A stretch of DNA of 64,000 bases, from assembly GCA_023421675.1 (NCBI GenBank), contig JAEZTC010000010.1, positions 186,001-250,000 on the forward strand, read 5' to 3'. Source of the DNA: Bacillota bacterium. Its GTDB lineage: Bacteria > Bacillota > Clostridia > Acetivibrionales > JANLFN01. The notes beneath the pieces were generated by a model. It ran no database searches. It was not told the DNA's origin and saw only the letters and a program-made list of their open reading frames with translations. A program made the translations under genes and the position numbers. Positions 25,860 to 34,321 of the stretch are shown piece by piece. Position 1 is the first letter of the stretch, and each line of letters begins with the position of its first letter.

Positions 25860-27035
25860 ATGAGTGCCGAATTAATTCATGCATTGGAGCAATTGAAGAA
25901 AGAGAAAGGAATAGATACTGATATATTGATTGAAGCTATTGAAGCTGCTTTAATTTCCGCATATAGAAAAAATTTTGGTACCGCTCAAAACGTTAAAGTA
26001 ACTATAGACCGTGATTCCGGAGATGTTCATGTATATGCCCTTAAAAGAGTGACAGACCAGCCGACTAATGAATATCTTGATATATCACTAGAAGAAGCAA
26101 GGAAAATAAGTAAGAAATATATACTTGAAGATACAGCTGAAGTTGAAGTTACTCCTAAAAAATTTGGGCGTATAGCTGCTCAGACAGCTAAACAGGTAGT
26201 TGTTCAGAAAATTCGTGAGGCTGAAAGAGGAATAATATACGACGAATTTATAAACAAGGAAGGCGACATTGTAACAGGTATTATTCAGAGGTCTGAAAGA
26301 AAGAATGTCATAATTGATCTTGGAAAAACCGAGGCTACCATGCCACCGTCAGAACAGACTCCAAATGAGGAATATAGGTTCAATGACAGAATCAAAACAT
26401 ATATTATAGAGGTAAAAAATACTACAAAAGGTCCACAAATAATGGTTTCAAGGACACATCCATGGCTTGTAAAAAGATTATTTGAGTTGGAAGTTCCTGA
26501 AATTCATGAGGGTATTGTAGAGATCAAGAATATTGCACGAGAGCCAGGCTCGAGAACAAAAATCGCTGTGTTCTCCAAGGATGACAATGTTGATCCTGTA
26601 GGCTCATGTGTGGGACAGAAAGGCACAAGAGTTCAGGCTGTAGTTGATGAACTTCGTGGCGAAAAGATTGATATAATAAAATGGAGCAGCATGCCTGAAG
26701 AATTTATTTCTAGCAGTTTGAGCCCTGCAAAAGTTATAAGGGTAGACATAAATGAGGAAGAAAAATCTGCTAAGGTAACAGTTCCAGATTTTCAGCTTTC
26801 ACTTGCAATTGGCAAGGAAGGTCAGAACGCCAGACTGGCTGCTAAACTTACAGGATGGAAGATAGATATTAAGAGCGAATCCCAGCTTAGAGCTGCCATT
26901 GAACAACAGCTGTTTAATTTTGACGGCAGTTACAGTGAGGATGAAAGCTATGAAAGTGATGACTTGTCTTCAGAAGAAGCTTATGAAGAGGAGTCTGATT
27001 CGGATACAGTTGATAATTCAAATGATGATGAATAA
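25860..27035 (+). CDS. nusA: Transcription termination/antitermination protein NusA
   Basis: Binds RNA polymerase and nascent RNA and modulates pausing and intrinsic termination. 391 residues. N-terminal polymerase-binding domain to about residue 130, S1 domain (about 135-200, GDIVTGIIQRSERKNVIIDLGKTEA), then KH1/KH2 (GSRTKIAVFSKDDNVDPVGSCVGQKGTRVQ and LAIGKEGQNARLAAKLTGWKIDI). The last 35 residues are strongly acidic (Asp/Glu/Ser), without the extra C-terminal repeats of E. coli NusA. RBS AGGGGAGG precedes the ATG. Confidence 0.97.
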   Translation: MSAELIHALEQLKKEKGIDTDILIEAIEAALISAYRKNFGTAQNVKVTIDRDSGDVHVYALKRVTDQPTNEYLDISLEEARKISKKYILEDTAEVEVTPKKFGRIAAQTAKQVVVQKIREAERGIIYDEFINKEGDIVTGIIQRSERKNVIIDLGKTEATMPPSEQTPNEEYRFNDRIKTYIIEVKNTTKGPQIMVSRTHPWLVKRLFELEVPEIHEGIVEIKNIAREPGSRTKIAVFSKDDNVDPVGSCVGQKGTRVQAVVDELRGEKIDIIKWSSMPEEFISSSLSPAKVIRVDINEEEKSAKVTVPDFQLSLAIGKEGQNARLAAKLTGWKIDIKSESQLRAAIEQQLFNFDGSYSEDESYESDDLSSEEAYEEESDSDTVDNSNDDE

Positions 27036-27110
27036 AGCTCAGGGGAATGATCCCTGGCTTTTGCCGTATACAAGTGAAAACCTTTAACTCAACATGAGGT
27101 GGTATTGTTA

Positions 27111-27386
27111 ATGAAGCAAAAAAAGGTACCTTTGAGAATGTGCCTTGGCTGTCAGGAAATGAAGCCTAAAAAAGAACTTATACGAATTGTTAAAAACAAG
27201 GAAAATGAAACAAGCGTAGACTTTACAGGTAAAAAACCTGGAAGAGGAGCATATATATGCAAGAGCGTCGATTGCTTTGAAAAAGCCAGAAAGGGAAAAA
27301 GGCTTGAAAAGGCTTTTGAGGCTCCAATCAGTGAAGAGGTTTACGAAACCTTAAAAAGACAGATGGAGGATGAGAATGACCAATAG
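27111..27386 (+). CDS. ylxR: YlxR family RNA-binding protein
   Basis: 91 residues. MCLGCQEMKPKKELIRIVKN and GRGAYICKSVDCFEKARK are the YlxR (RnpM/DUF448) signature; recent work on the family links it to RNase P regulation. AGGTGG lies ten bases before ATG 27111; the frame is open from a GTG at 27099, which overlaps that site and is unlikely as a start. It overlaps ylxQ by 11 bases. Confidence 0.92.
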   Translation: MKQKKVPLRMCLGCQEMKPKKELIRIVKNKENETSVDFTGKKPGRGAYICKSVDCFEKARKGKRLEKAFEAPISEEVYETLKRQMEDENDQ

Positions 27387-27717
27387 GATTTACTCTTTCA
27401 TCGGTCTTGCCGCTAAAGCAAGAGCATTGGTGTCAGGAGATGACACATGCGAAATGAACATAAAAAAAGGGAAAGCAAAGCTTGTAATAATAGCGGGAGA
27501 TGCTTCACCAAACACCAAAAAGAAGTTTCAGGATATGTGCGAATACAGGCACATTGATAATAGAATTTATGGAGAGAAGGAGTTTATCGGAAAATATATA
27601 GGGAAAGATTTGAGATCGGTTATTGCAGTAACAGAAAGAAATTTTGCAGGAAGATTAAAAGAGTTAATTGATGAGAACAACTTAGAATTCGGGGGTGAGC
27701 AGATTGGAAAAATATAG
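27376..27717 (+). CDS. ylxQ: L7Ae/YlxQ family RNA-binding protein
   Basis: Ribosomal L7Ae-like kink-turn binding fold, 113 residues. GLAAKARALVSGDDTCEMNIKKGKAKLVIIAGDAS is typical. GGAGG (27365-27369) is six bases before ATG 27376, so that start is preferred over ATG 27370. It overlaps both ylxR and infB, indicating tight translational coupling. Confidence 0.9.
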   Translation: MTNRIYSFIGLAAKARALVSGDDTCEMNIKKGKAKLVIIAGDASPNTKKKFQDMCEYRHIDNRIYGEKEFIGKYIGKDLRSVIAVTERNFAGRLKELIDENNLEFGGEQIGKI

Positions 27718-30700
27718 AGTGTATGAGCTTGCTAAAGAGATGAATACATCAAGCAAAAGGCTTATGGAAAAGCTTGAGGAAATAAATATACACGTAAAAA
27801 ACCATATGAGCCTGTTGGATGACCATGAACTTGATGCTCTTTACAAACATATCGGTATTATCAAGCATGACGACAAAAAAGTTGACACAGAGGAAAAGAA
27901 AGCTGCACCTGTTGCGCCTCCAAAGACTGATGTTAAGAAGGATTCAAAGGATGTCAAACATGCTCCTAGGATAATAAGAACAACTGAAATTATAATAGAT
28001 ACAAAGAAGGAAGAAGAACAAAGAAATGAAGCAAGGCATGATAATCATCATAATGAGATAGGCAAAGATGTTCGCGGCAATATTAAAGGAAATCAAAAAC
28101 ATGACGCTTTTAGAGTTGCAGATGCGGGTTCAGGATTAAGACCCGGTTATACAAGGGAAAATAGAAATGATTATAGAAGGGATATTACGCCTAAAAAGCC
28201 TGATATGAAAAAAGTTATGCCAAATGAAGCAGCAGTAAAAGAAGCCGTTCAGGAAGTAAAAGCTGTTAAGCCTGAACAGAAACCAGTAAGTACCGAAATT
28301 CCGGTACAAAGCACTCAGATGTCCAAGAGCGCGGAAGAAAAGCCAATTATTGAAAAGGATACTTTAAATCAGAACACAAAAGTTGTGTCACCTGAAAATA
28401 AACCTCAGTCGGATAACAGGAGCAATGAAAGCAGCGCTCCAAAGCCTCCGGTTCAGAGAACAAATCAGGACCAGCCTTATAGAAAGCCTTTTCAGCAATC
28501 TGGTCCGAGGAATGATAACAGACCTTATGGTGACAGACCGCAGGGTGACAGGCCTTACGGCAATAGGCCTCAGGGCGACAGACCACAGGGTGACAGACCA
28601 TACAGACCTTATGGTGACAGACCGCAGGGTGACAGGCCTTACGGCAATAGGCCACAGGGTGACAGACCACAGGGTGACAGACCATACAGACCTTATGGTG
28701 ACAGACCGCAGGGTGACAGGCCTTATGGCAATAGGCCACAGGGTGACAGACCATACGGTAACAGACCTCAGGGCGACAGACCGCAGGGTGACAGGCCTTA
28801 CGGCAATAGACCACAAGGTGACAGACCATACGGTAACAGACCTCAGGGCGATAGGCCTCAAGGTGGTCCGGGAAGATATGGTGACAGACCAAGACCGCAA
28901 AACCAGGGTGGACGCCCACTTGAAATACCTAAGCTTGATTTGACCGAAATTCAGAAGGAAACAATCAGTTCACAGAGAACTGAGGTTAGAAGAGAATTTG
29001 CAAGCAAGGATAATGACAAGGATACAAAGAGAGAACAAAAATCTGTAAAACCTGTACAGGATAAGAATAATAGATTTAAACCTCAGAAAATTCTTGTTGA
29101 GAAAAAAGGTATAAACGAAATACTTTCTGAAGACTATATTTTAAGCGAATTTTATAATGATGATAATAAAAAGAAAAAAGGCTCAAAACCTAGAAAAGAT
29201 GTAAGGGTTGAGAATAAGCACATTCCTCCAAAGGCAGTGCTTACACAGATAACAATTCCTGAAATTATTACAGTTAAGGATTTGGCAGAATCATTAAAGA
29301 AGACATCCACCGAAGTTATCAAAAAGCTTATGGGGCTTGGTATGATGGCTACTCTTAATCAGGAGCTTGATTTTGATACTGCTACCATTATTGCTGAAGA
29401 ATTCGGTGTTAAAACAGAAAAGGCAGTAGTAGTCAATGAAGAGGACATTCTTTTTGATGATGCTGAGGATGATGAAAAAGATTTGTCGCCAAGGCCTCCG
29501 GTTGTTGTTGTAATGGGTCACGTTGACCATGGTAAGACATCCTTGCTTGATGCTATAAGAAAGACAAACGTTATTGAAAGCGAAGCAGGCGGAATTACAC
29601 AGCACATTGGTGCTTATATGGTTAAGATCAATAACAGGAATATTACTTTCCTTGATACTCCTGGCCATGAAGCTTTTACCGCAATGAGAGCAAGAGGTGC
29701 ACAGGTAACCGATATTGCAATAATTGTTGTTGCAGCTGACGATGGAGTTATGCCCCAGACTGTAGAAGCAATTAACCATGCTAAAGCAGCGAATGTTTCA
29801 ATAATAGTAGCAATAAACAAAATAGATAAACCGGGAGCTAATCCTGACAGGGTTAAGCAGGAGCTTACTGAGCACGGACTTGTTGCTGAAGAATGGGGCG
29901 GCGATGTAATATGTGTTCCTGTATCTGCTAAAAAGGGAGAAAATATTGACCAGCTTCTTGAAATGGTAATTCTTACTGCTGATATACTAGAACTTAAATC
30001 AAACCCGAACAGGCAGGCAAAGGGTACTATTATTGAAGCAAAGCTTGACAAAGACAGGGGTCCTCTTGCAACAATGCTTGTACAAAGGGGAACTTTAGAT
30101 GTTGGAGATTCAATTGTTACAGGATCCATAGTTGGAAGAATAAGAGCTATGGTTGATGATAAGGGCCATAAGATCAAAAAGGCAGGACCTTCAACTCCGG
30201 TTGAGATTCTTGGGCTTCCGGAAGTACCGGTTTCGGGAGAAGTTTTCTATGCAATAACCGATGAAAAGGTTGCTAAACAGCTTGCTGAGAAGAGAAAATT
30301 CAAGCAAAGAGAACAGAACCTGAAATCATCATCAAGAGTGACTCTTGACGACTTGTTTTCACAGATTAAGGAAGGTAAGCTAAAAGATCTTAATATAATT
30401 GTAAAGGCAGATGTTCAGGGTTCTGTAGAAGCAGTTAAACAGTCGCTTGAAAAACTCACTAACGATGAAGTAAGGGTTAATATAATTCATGGAGGCGTTG
30501 GTGCTGTTACTGAATATGACGTTACCCTTGCACAGGTATCAAATGCAATTATAATCGGATTTAATGTAAGACCGGGTGCCAATGTTCTGGAAGCTGCTAA
30601 AAATGCAGAAGTTGACATGAGGCTTTACAGAGTAATCTATAATGCTATAGAAGATATACAGGCTGCTATGAAGGGTATGCTTGATCCTACCTTCAAGGAA

Positions 30701-30988
30701 GTTGTACTTGGACACGCAGAAATCAGGCAGATATTTAAGGTATCCGGAATAGGAACCATTGCAGGCTGCTATGTAACTGACGGAAAGATTGTCAGAAACA
30801 CAGATATAAGAGTAGTAAGAAATGGTATAGTTGTTCATGAAGGTAAGCTTGCTTCATTAAAGAGATTCAAAGATGATGCAAAGGAAGTTGCATCAGGTTT
30901 TGAGTGCGGGTTGTCAGTTGAAAGATTCAATGATCTTAAAGAAGCAGATGTTGTAGAAGCATTTACCATGGAAGAGGTTAAAAGATAG
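27704..30988 (+). CDS. infB: Translation initiation factor IF-2 with a long repetitive linker
   Basis: GTPase that places initiator tRNA on the 30S subunit. About 1094 residues, longer than most Firmicutes IF-2. N-terminal KYRVYELAKEMNTSSKRLMEKL, then a charged linker holding a run of about 20 pentapeptides of the type (Y/Q)G(D/N)RP (about residues 274-393). The conserved core follows: IF2N domain (ITVKDLAESLKKTSTEVIKKLM), G domain with GHVDHGKTS near 605, DTPGHEAF, NKIDKPGA, then domains II-IV. GGGGTGAG lies six bases before TTG 27704, which I take as the start; GTG 27695 is part of that site. Confidence 0.95.
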   Translation: MEKYRVYELAKEMNTSSKRLMEKLEEINIHVKNHMSLLDDHELDALYKHIGIIKHDDKKVDTEEKKAAPVAPPKTDVKKDSKDVKHAPRIIRTTEIIIDTKKEEEQRNEARHDNHHNEIGKDVRGNIKGNQKHDAFRVADAGSGLRPGYTRENRNDYRRDITPKKPDMKKVMPNEAAVKEAVQEVKAVKPEQKPVSTEIPVQSTQMSKSAEEKPIIEKDTLNQNTKVVSPENKPQSDNRSNESSAPKPPVQRTNQDQPYRKPFQQSGPRNDNRPYGDRPQGDRPYGNRPQGDRPQGDRPYRPYGDRPQGDRPYGNRPQGDRPQGDRPYRPYGDRPQGDRPYGNRPQGDRPYGNRPQGDRPQGDRPYGNRPQGDRPYGNRPQGDRPQGGPGRYGDRPRPQNQGGRPLEIPKLDLTEIQKETISSQRTEVRREFASKDNDKDTKREQKSVKPVQDKNNRFKPQKILVEKKGINEILSEDYILSEFYNDDNKKKKGSKPRKDVRVENKHIPPKAVLTQITIPEIITVKDLAESLKKTSTEVIKKLMGLGMMATLNQELDFDTATIIAEEFGVKTEKAVVVNEEDILFDDAEDDEKDLSPRPPVVVVMGHVDHGKTSLLDAIRKTNVIESEAGGITQHIGAYMVKINNRNITFLDTPGHEAFTAMRARGAQVTDIAIIVVAADDGVMPQTVEAINHAKAANVSIIVAINKIDKPGANPDRVKQELTEHGLVAEEWGGDVICVPVSAKKGENIDQLLEMVILTADILELKSNPNRQAKGTIIEAKLDKDRGPLATMLVQRGTLDVGDSIVTGSIVGRIRAMVDDKGHKIKKAGPSTPVEILGLPEVPVSGEVFYAITDEKVAKQLAEKRKFKQREQNLKSSSRVTLDDLFSQIKEGKLKDLNIIVKADVQGSVEAVKQSLEKLTNDEVRVNIIHGGVGAVTEYDVTLAQVSNAIIIGFNVRPGANVLEAAKNAEVDMRLYRVIYNAIEDIQAAMKGMLDPTFKEVVLGHAEIRQIFKVSGIGTIAGCYVTDGKIVRNTDIRVVRNGIVVHEGKLASLKRFKDDAKEVASGFECGLSVERFNDLKEADVVEAFTMEEVKR
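28523..28880 (+). repeat. In-frame tandem repeat within infB (84-base period)
   Basis: An 84-base unit starting at 28523 is repeated almost identically at 28607 and begins again at 28691, then continues as shorter 15- and 30-base units. Near identity at the DNA level, including third codon positions, indicates recent duplication rather than constraint on protein sequence alone. Confidence 0.9.
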
Positions 30989-30997
30989 TAATTGTAA

Positions 30998-31074
30998 GGG
31001 GTAAGGGTCATAGGTTATTGAAGGTGTGCTATTTAGCTCATCAGCATTACCATACTCTTACCCGTTTTATTTTA
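30998..31074 (+). terminator. Long-loop hairpin between infB and rbfA
   Basis: GGGTAAGGGT pairs with ACTCTTACCC (one G-U pair) across a loop of about 45 bases, followed by GTTTTATTTT. It could act as a partial terminator inside the operon. Confidence 0.55.
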
Positions 31075-31124
31075 CTGATTATTTTATATTGTATTAATGT
31101 GCTACTTGAAGAAGGAGTGGTTTT

Positions 31125-31481
31125 ATGGAAAGAACTGATAGAATTGCTGAAGAAATGAAAAAGGAAATAAGCAGTATTATAGGTAGTGAATTAAAAGACC
31201 CAAGGCTTCCCAAGCTTATAAGCATCACCTCATTGACAGTTACAAGGGATTTGAGATACGCAAGGGTTTTTATAAGCGTGTTTGGCACCGAAGAAGATAA
31301 GAAAAATGCTATTGTAGCCTTAAAAAGTGCTGCAGGGTTTATCAGACGCGAAGTGGGACACAGAGTTCAGCTCAGATACACTCCTGAACTGCAGTTTGAA
31401 CTTGATAATTCAATAGAACAGGGCGTTTATCTGACAAAGCTTATAAACGACACAGTTAAGAACGAAGAAACAAAGGAATAA
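31125..31481 (+). CDS. rbfA: Ribosome-binding factor A
   Basis: 30S maturation and cold-adaptation factor with a KH-like fold, 118 residues. RTDRIAEEMKKEISSIIGSELKDPRL and VTRDLRYARVFISVFG are family hallmarks, with the RYTPELQFELDNSIEQG block near the C-terminus. RBS AAGGAG precedes the ATG. Followed 17 bases later by nrnA. Confidence 0.96.
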   Translation: MERTDRIAEEMKKEISSIIGSELKDPRLPKLISITSLTVTRDLRYARVFISVFGTEEDKKNAIVALKSAAGFIRREVGHRVQLRYTPELQFELDNSIEQGVYLTKLINDTVKNEETKE

Positions 31482-31498
31482 TAAACGAGGTATTATAT

Positions 31499-32467
31499 AT
31501 GCTGCCAGGTAATATTATAACTTCAATCAATGAGTCAAATAAAATAATTATTATGCCGCATCTTAATGTAGACGGCGATGGATACGGATCAAGTCTTGCT
31601 CTTGCAATGATACTGAATAAAATGGGAAAACATGTACAGGTCCTTCTTGAAGAAGCTGTTCCTGAAGTATATACCTTCCTCCCGGGAAGTAAACTGGTTG
31701 ATATTTATAAAGCACAGAACAGTTTTTATGATCTGGCTATAGCTCTTGATACCGGCGATATGGGAAGGCTCGGACAAAGAGCTGATATTTTCAGCAGCTC
31801 AAAAAAGACAATTAACATTGATCATCACAATACCAACACAGAATTTGCTTTCTACAACTATGTAGATTCAAAAGCATCAGCTGTGGGTGAAATAGTGTAT
31901 CAGTTAATTAAGGATCTTGGTGAAAACCTTGATCGAGATATTTCGACCTGTCTCTATGTTGCAATAGCTACGGATACAGGTGGATTCAGGTACAGTAATA
32001 CAACAGCTCTTACACACCAGATTGCAGGTGAATTAATCAACAGCGGTGTTGATGTTGCAGATATATCCCAGAAGGTATTTGATTCTACAACCCTGCAAAA
32101 GGTTAAGCTTTCAAGTCTTGCTTCAGATTCGCTTGAACTCCTTGAAAAAGGGAAAATTTCCATCATGGTGCTTACTGATGAAATGATGGCTAAAGCAGGT
32201 GCAAAGGAAGAAGATTGTGATGGGATTGTTAATATTGGCAGAAGTATCAGAGGAGTGGAAGTATCAATTCTTTTGAGGCAGCGTAAAAACGGAGAAATCA
32301 AGGGTAATTTGAGGTCCAATACAAACGTGGACGTTTCTGCAATTGCTGGAATGTTTGGCGGCGGAGGACATAAAAAAGCGGCTGGCTTTACTGCGGCAGG
32401 CAAGATTGAAGATATTAGGAAACAGCTTATAGATGACATAAAGGAAGAATTAAAAAGGATAAAGTAG
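31499..32467 (+). CDS. nrnA: DHH/DHHA1 phosphoesterase, NrnA-type oligoribonuclease / pAp phosphatase
   Basis: Degrades short RNA oligonucleotides and 3'-phosphoadenosine 5'-phosphate. 322 residues. Metal-binding motifs: HLNVDGDGYGSSLAL (DHH family motif I), ALDTGDMGRL, NIDHHNTNTEF (DHH) and ATDTGGFRYSNT. The C-terminal DHHA1 domain ends in the substrate-binding MFGGGGHKKAAGF. Located between rbfA and truB, as in many Firmicutes. It could alternatively act on cyclic-dinucleotide breakdown products, since that activity occurs in the family. Confidence 0.92.
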   Translation: MLPGNIITSINESNKIIIMPHLNVDGDGYGSSLALAMILNKMGKHVQVLLEEAVPEVYTFLPGSKLVDIYKAQNSFYDLAIALDTGDMGRLGQRADIFSSSKKTINIDHHNTNTEFAFYNYVDSKASAVGEIVYQLIKDLGENLDRDISTCLYVAIATDTGGFRYSNTTALTHQIAGELINSGVDVADISQKVFDSTTLQKVKLSSLASDSLELLEKGKISIMVLTDEMMAKAGAKEEDCDGIVNIGRSIRGVEVSILLRQRKNGEIKGNLRSNTNVDVSAIAGMFGGGGHKKAAGFTAAGKIEDIRKQLIDDIKEELKRIK

Positions 32468-32476
32468 GAACTTTTT

Positions 32477-33367
32477 ATGGATGGTATAATTAATGTTTTA
32501 AAACCCCCGGGGATGACATCGTTCGATGTAATAGGTCATTTAAGAAGGGTTCTTGGAACAAAAAAAATAGGACATGCAGGTACACTTGATCCTGATGCTG
32601 CTGGTGTTCTCCCTGTTTTTGCAGGAAAAGCCACTAAGGCAATTGAGTTTATAATGGAGAAGGACAAGGTATACAGAGCAGAAATGACACTCGGAATTAC
32701 AACCGATACAGGGGATTCTTCCGGTGAAATTATTGAAACACATCCTGTAAATTCGAGTGAAGCTGAAATAATTAAAGCTGTTTTAAGCTTTAAAGGCAAG
32801 TATATGCAGGTTCCTCCCATGTATTCGGCACTTAAGGTAGAGGGGCAAAAGCTGTATGAGCTTGCTAGAAAAGGTATTACTATAGAACGTAAACCAAGAG
32901 AAGTTACTATAACGGATATTCGAGTAATTAATATAGACACTGAACAGGAACAGGTTAAGGTAATTTATCAGGTAGAATGCTCAAAAGGTACTTATATACG
33001 TACATTGTGTGAGGATATCGGGAACAAGCTTGGGTGCGGAGGACATATGTCTTTTCTTCTGAGGCTGCGTGCAGGAATGTTTAACATATCCGAAGCATTA
33101 ACACTTGAAGAGATTGAGGCACATGCTCAAAGTAATTCCTTGAATGACAGGCTTATTTCTGTAAAAGAGGTATTCGGGAATTATCCGAAAATCGAGCTAG
33201 ATGATACACAATTAAAACGTTTTTTAAATGGAGTACATATAGAAAGTAGTTTTAAACAAGTTGCAGTAATCGCAGTATACAGTCAGAAAGACGATTTCAT
33301 AGGCCTTGGTGAGGTCATAAAGACTCAGGAAGGCTATATTCTGAAATCCAGAAAACTCTTTATATGA
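32477..33367 (+). CDS. truB: tRNA pseudouridine-55 synthase
   Basis: Makes pseudouridine 55 in the T-loop of tRNAs. 296 residues. KIGHAGTLDPDAAGVLPV holds the catalytic Asp; YRAEMTLGITTDTGDSSG, QVPPMYSALKVEG and YQVECSKGTYIRTLCEDIG are conserved. A PUA-like C-terminal region follows. Ten bases after nrnA, 18 bases before ribF. Confidence 0.96.
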   Translation: MDGIINVLKPPGMTSFDVIGHLRRVLGTKKIGHAGTLDPDAAGVLPVFAGKATKAIEFIMEKDKVYRAEMTLGITTDTGDSSGEIIETHPVNSSEAEIIKAVLSFKGKYMQVPPMYSALKVEGQKLYELARKGITIERKPREVTITDIRVINIDTEQEQVKVIYQVECSKGTYIRTLCEDIGNKLGCGGHMSFLLRLRAGMFNISEALTLEEIEAHAQSNSLNDRLISVKEVFGNYPKIELDDTQLKRFLNGVHIESSFKQVAVIAVYSQKDDFIGLGEVIKTQEGYILKSRKLFI

Positions 33368-33385
33368 ATTAGTGAGGAACAAAAT

Positions 33386-34321
33386 ATGAAAATTATCATG
33401 AATTCCAATGAGAATATAAAACTTGATAAGCCTGTAGGGGTTGGGCTTGGGAATTTTGATGGTCTTCATGTCGGGCATATGGCTCTTGTTAATACCGTTA
33501 TAAGAGAATCAAAACTTAATTCACTTAACTCGGTTATCTTTTCTTTCACCAAGCATCCTGAAAATATCCTGCGTAAAAAACTTTTTACACCGTTACTTAC
33601 AACAGTTAATAAAAAGATAGAACTGCTTGGAGAAACAGCTCTTGATTATATCTATTTTGATGAGTTTGATGAAAATTACTCACGTATGAAGCCTGAAACA
33701 TTTGTAAAAGAAGTATTGGTAAACAGGCTTAATGCAAAGCTTGTTGTGGCCGGTTTTAATTACAGGTTTGGCTACAAGGGTCAAGGTGATACGGCAATTC
33801 TCAAAGAGCTTGCAAAAAGCTATAATATGAAAGTGATAATTATTCCGCCTATAAAAATAGAGGATGAAATAGTAAGCAGTACATTAATAAGGCAGTATAC
33901 CACAAAAGGTGATATGGACATGGTTTTCAGACTGCTTGGACGTCACTATTCCATTACTGCCAAGGTTCAAAGCGGAAGACGTATAGGTACTACAATCGGC
34001 TTCCCTACTGCAAATATACATCCTGAGGAGTATCTGATACTTCCAAGCGACGGCGTATATATAACAAAAACACTTATTGACGGAACCTTATGCGAAAGTG
34101 TTACTAATATTGGCAACAATCCTACTTTTGAAGGTATCAAACATAAAAGCGTTGAAACACATATTCTTAATTTCGATGAAGACATTTATGGTAAAACTAT
34201 TGAAGTTTTCTTTTTAAGCAAAATACGCGGAGAGAAAAAGTTCAAAGACAAGGACGCTTTAGTGGAACAAATGAGCCGTGATGTACAGACTGCAAAGGAG
34301 TATTTTGATTCCAATGGCTGA
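33386..34321 (+). CDS. ribF: Bifunctional riboflavin kinase / FAD synthetase
   Basis: Converts riboflavin to FMN and FMN to FAD. 311 residues. The N-terminal nucleotidyltransferase domain shows GNFDGLHVGHMAL and FNYRFGYKGQGD; the C-terminal flavokinase domain shows GRRIGTTIGFPTANIHP and TNIGNNPTFEG. Its last eight bases overlap the hypF ATG, so the hydrogenase maturation genes are joined to the translation operon. Confidence 0.96.
   Translation: MKIIMNSNENIKLDKPVGVGLGNFDGLHVGHMALVNTVIRESKLNSLNSVIFSFTKHPENILRKKLFTPLLTTVNKKIELLGETALDYIYFDEFDENYSRMKPETFVKEVLVNRLNAKLVVAGFNYRFGYKGQGDTAILKELAKSYNMKVIIIPPIKIEDEIVSSTLIRQYTTKGDMDMVFRLLGRHYSITAKVQSGRRIGTTIGFPTANIHPEEYLILPSDGVYITKTLIDGTLCESVTNIGNNPTFEGIKHKSVETHILNFDEDIYGKTIEVFFLSKIRGEKKFKDKDALVEQMSRDVQTAKEYFDSNG

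Noticed and set aside
28523..28880. Possible CRISPR array
   Set aside because: Units are contiguous and in frame inside infB, with no unique spacers; this is a coding tandem repeat.
28388..28943. Long open frames in other frames over the infB repeat
   Set aside because: They arise from the low-complexity 84-base repeats in infB and consist only of repeated Val/Thr/Arg/His/Cys words.
34278..34313. Upstream ATG start for hypF
   Set aside because: It lies in ribF coding sequence without a ribosome site and adds residues before the acylphosphatase domain that the family lacks.
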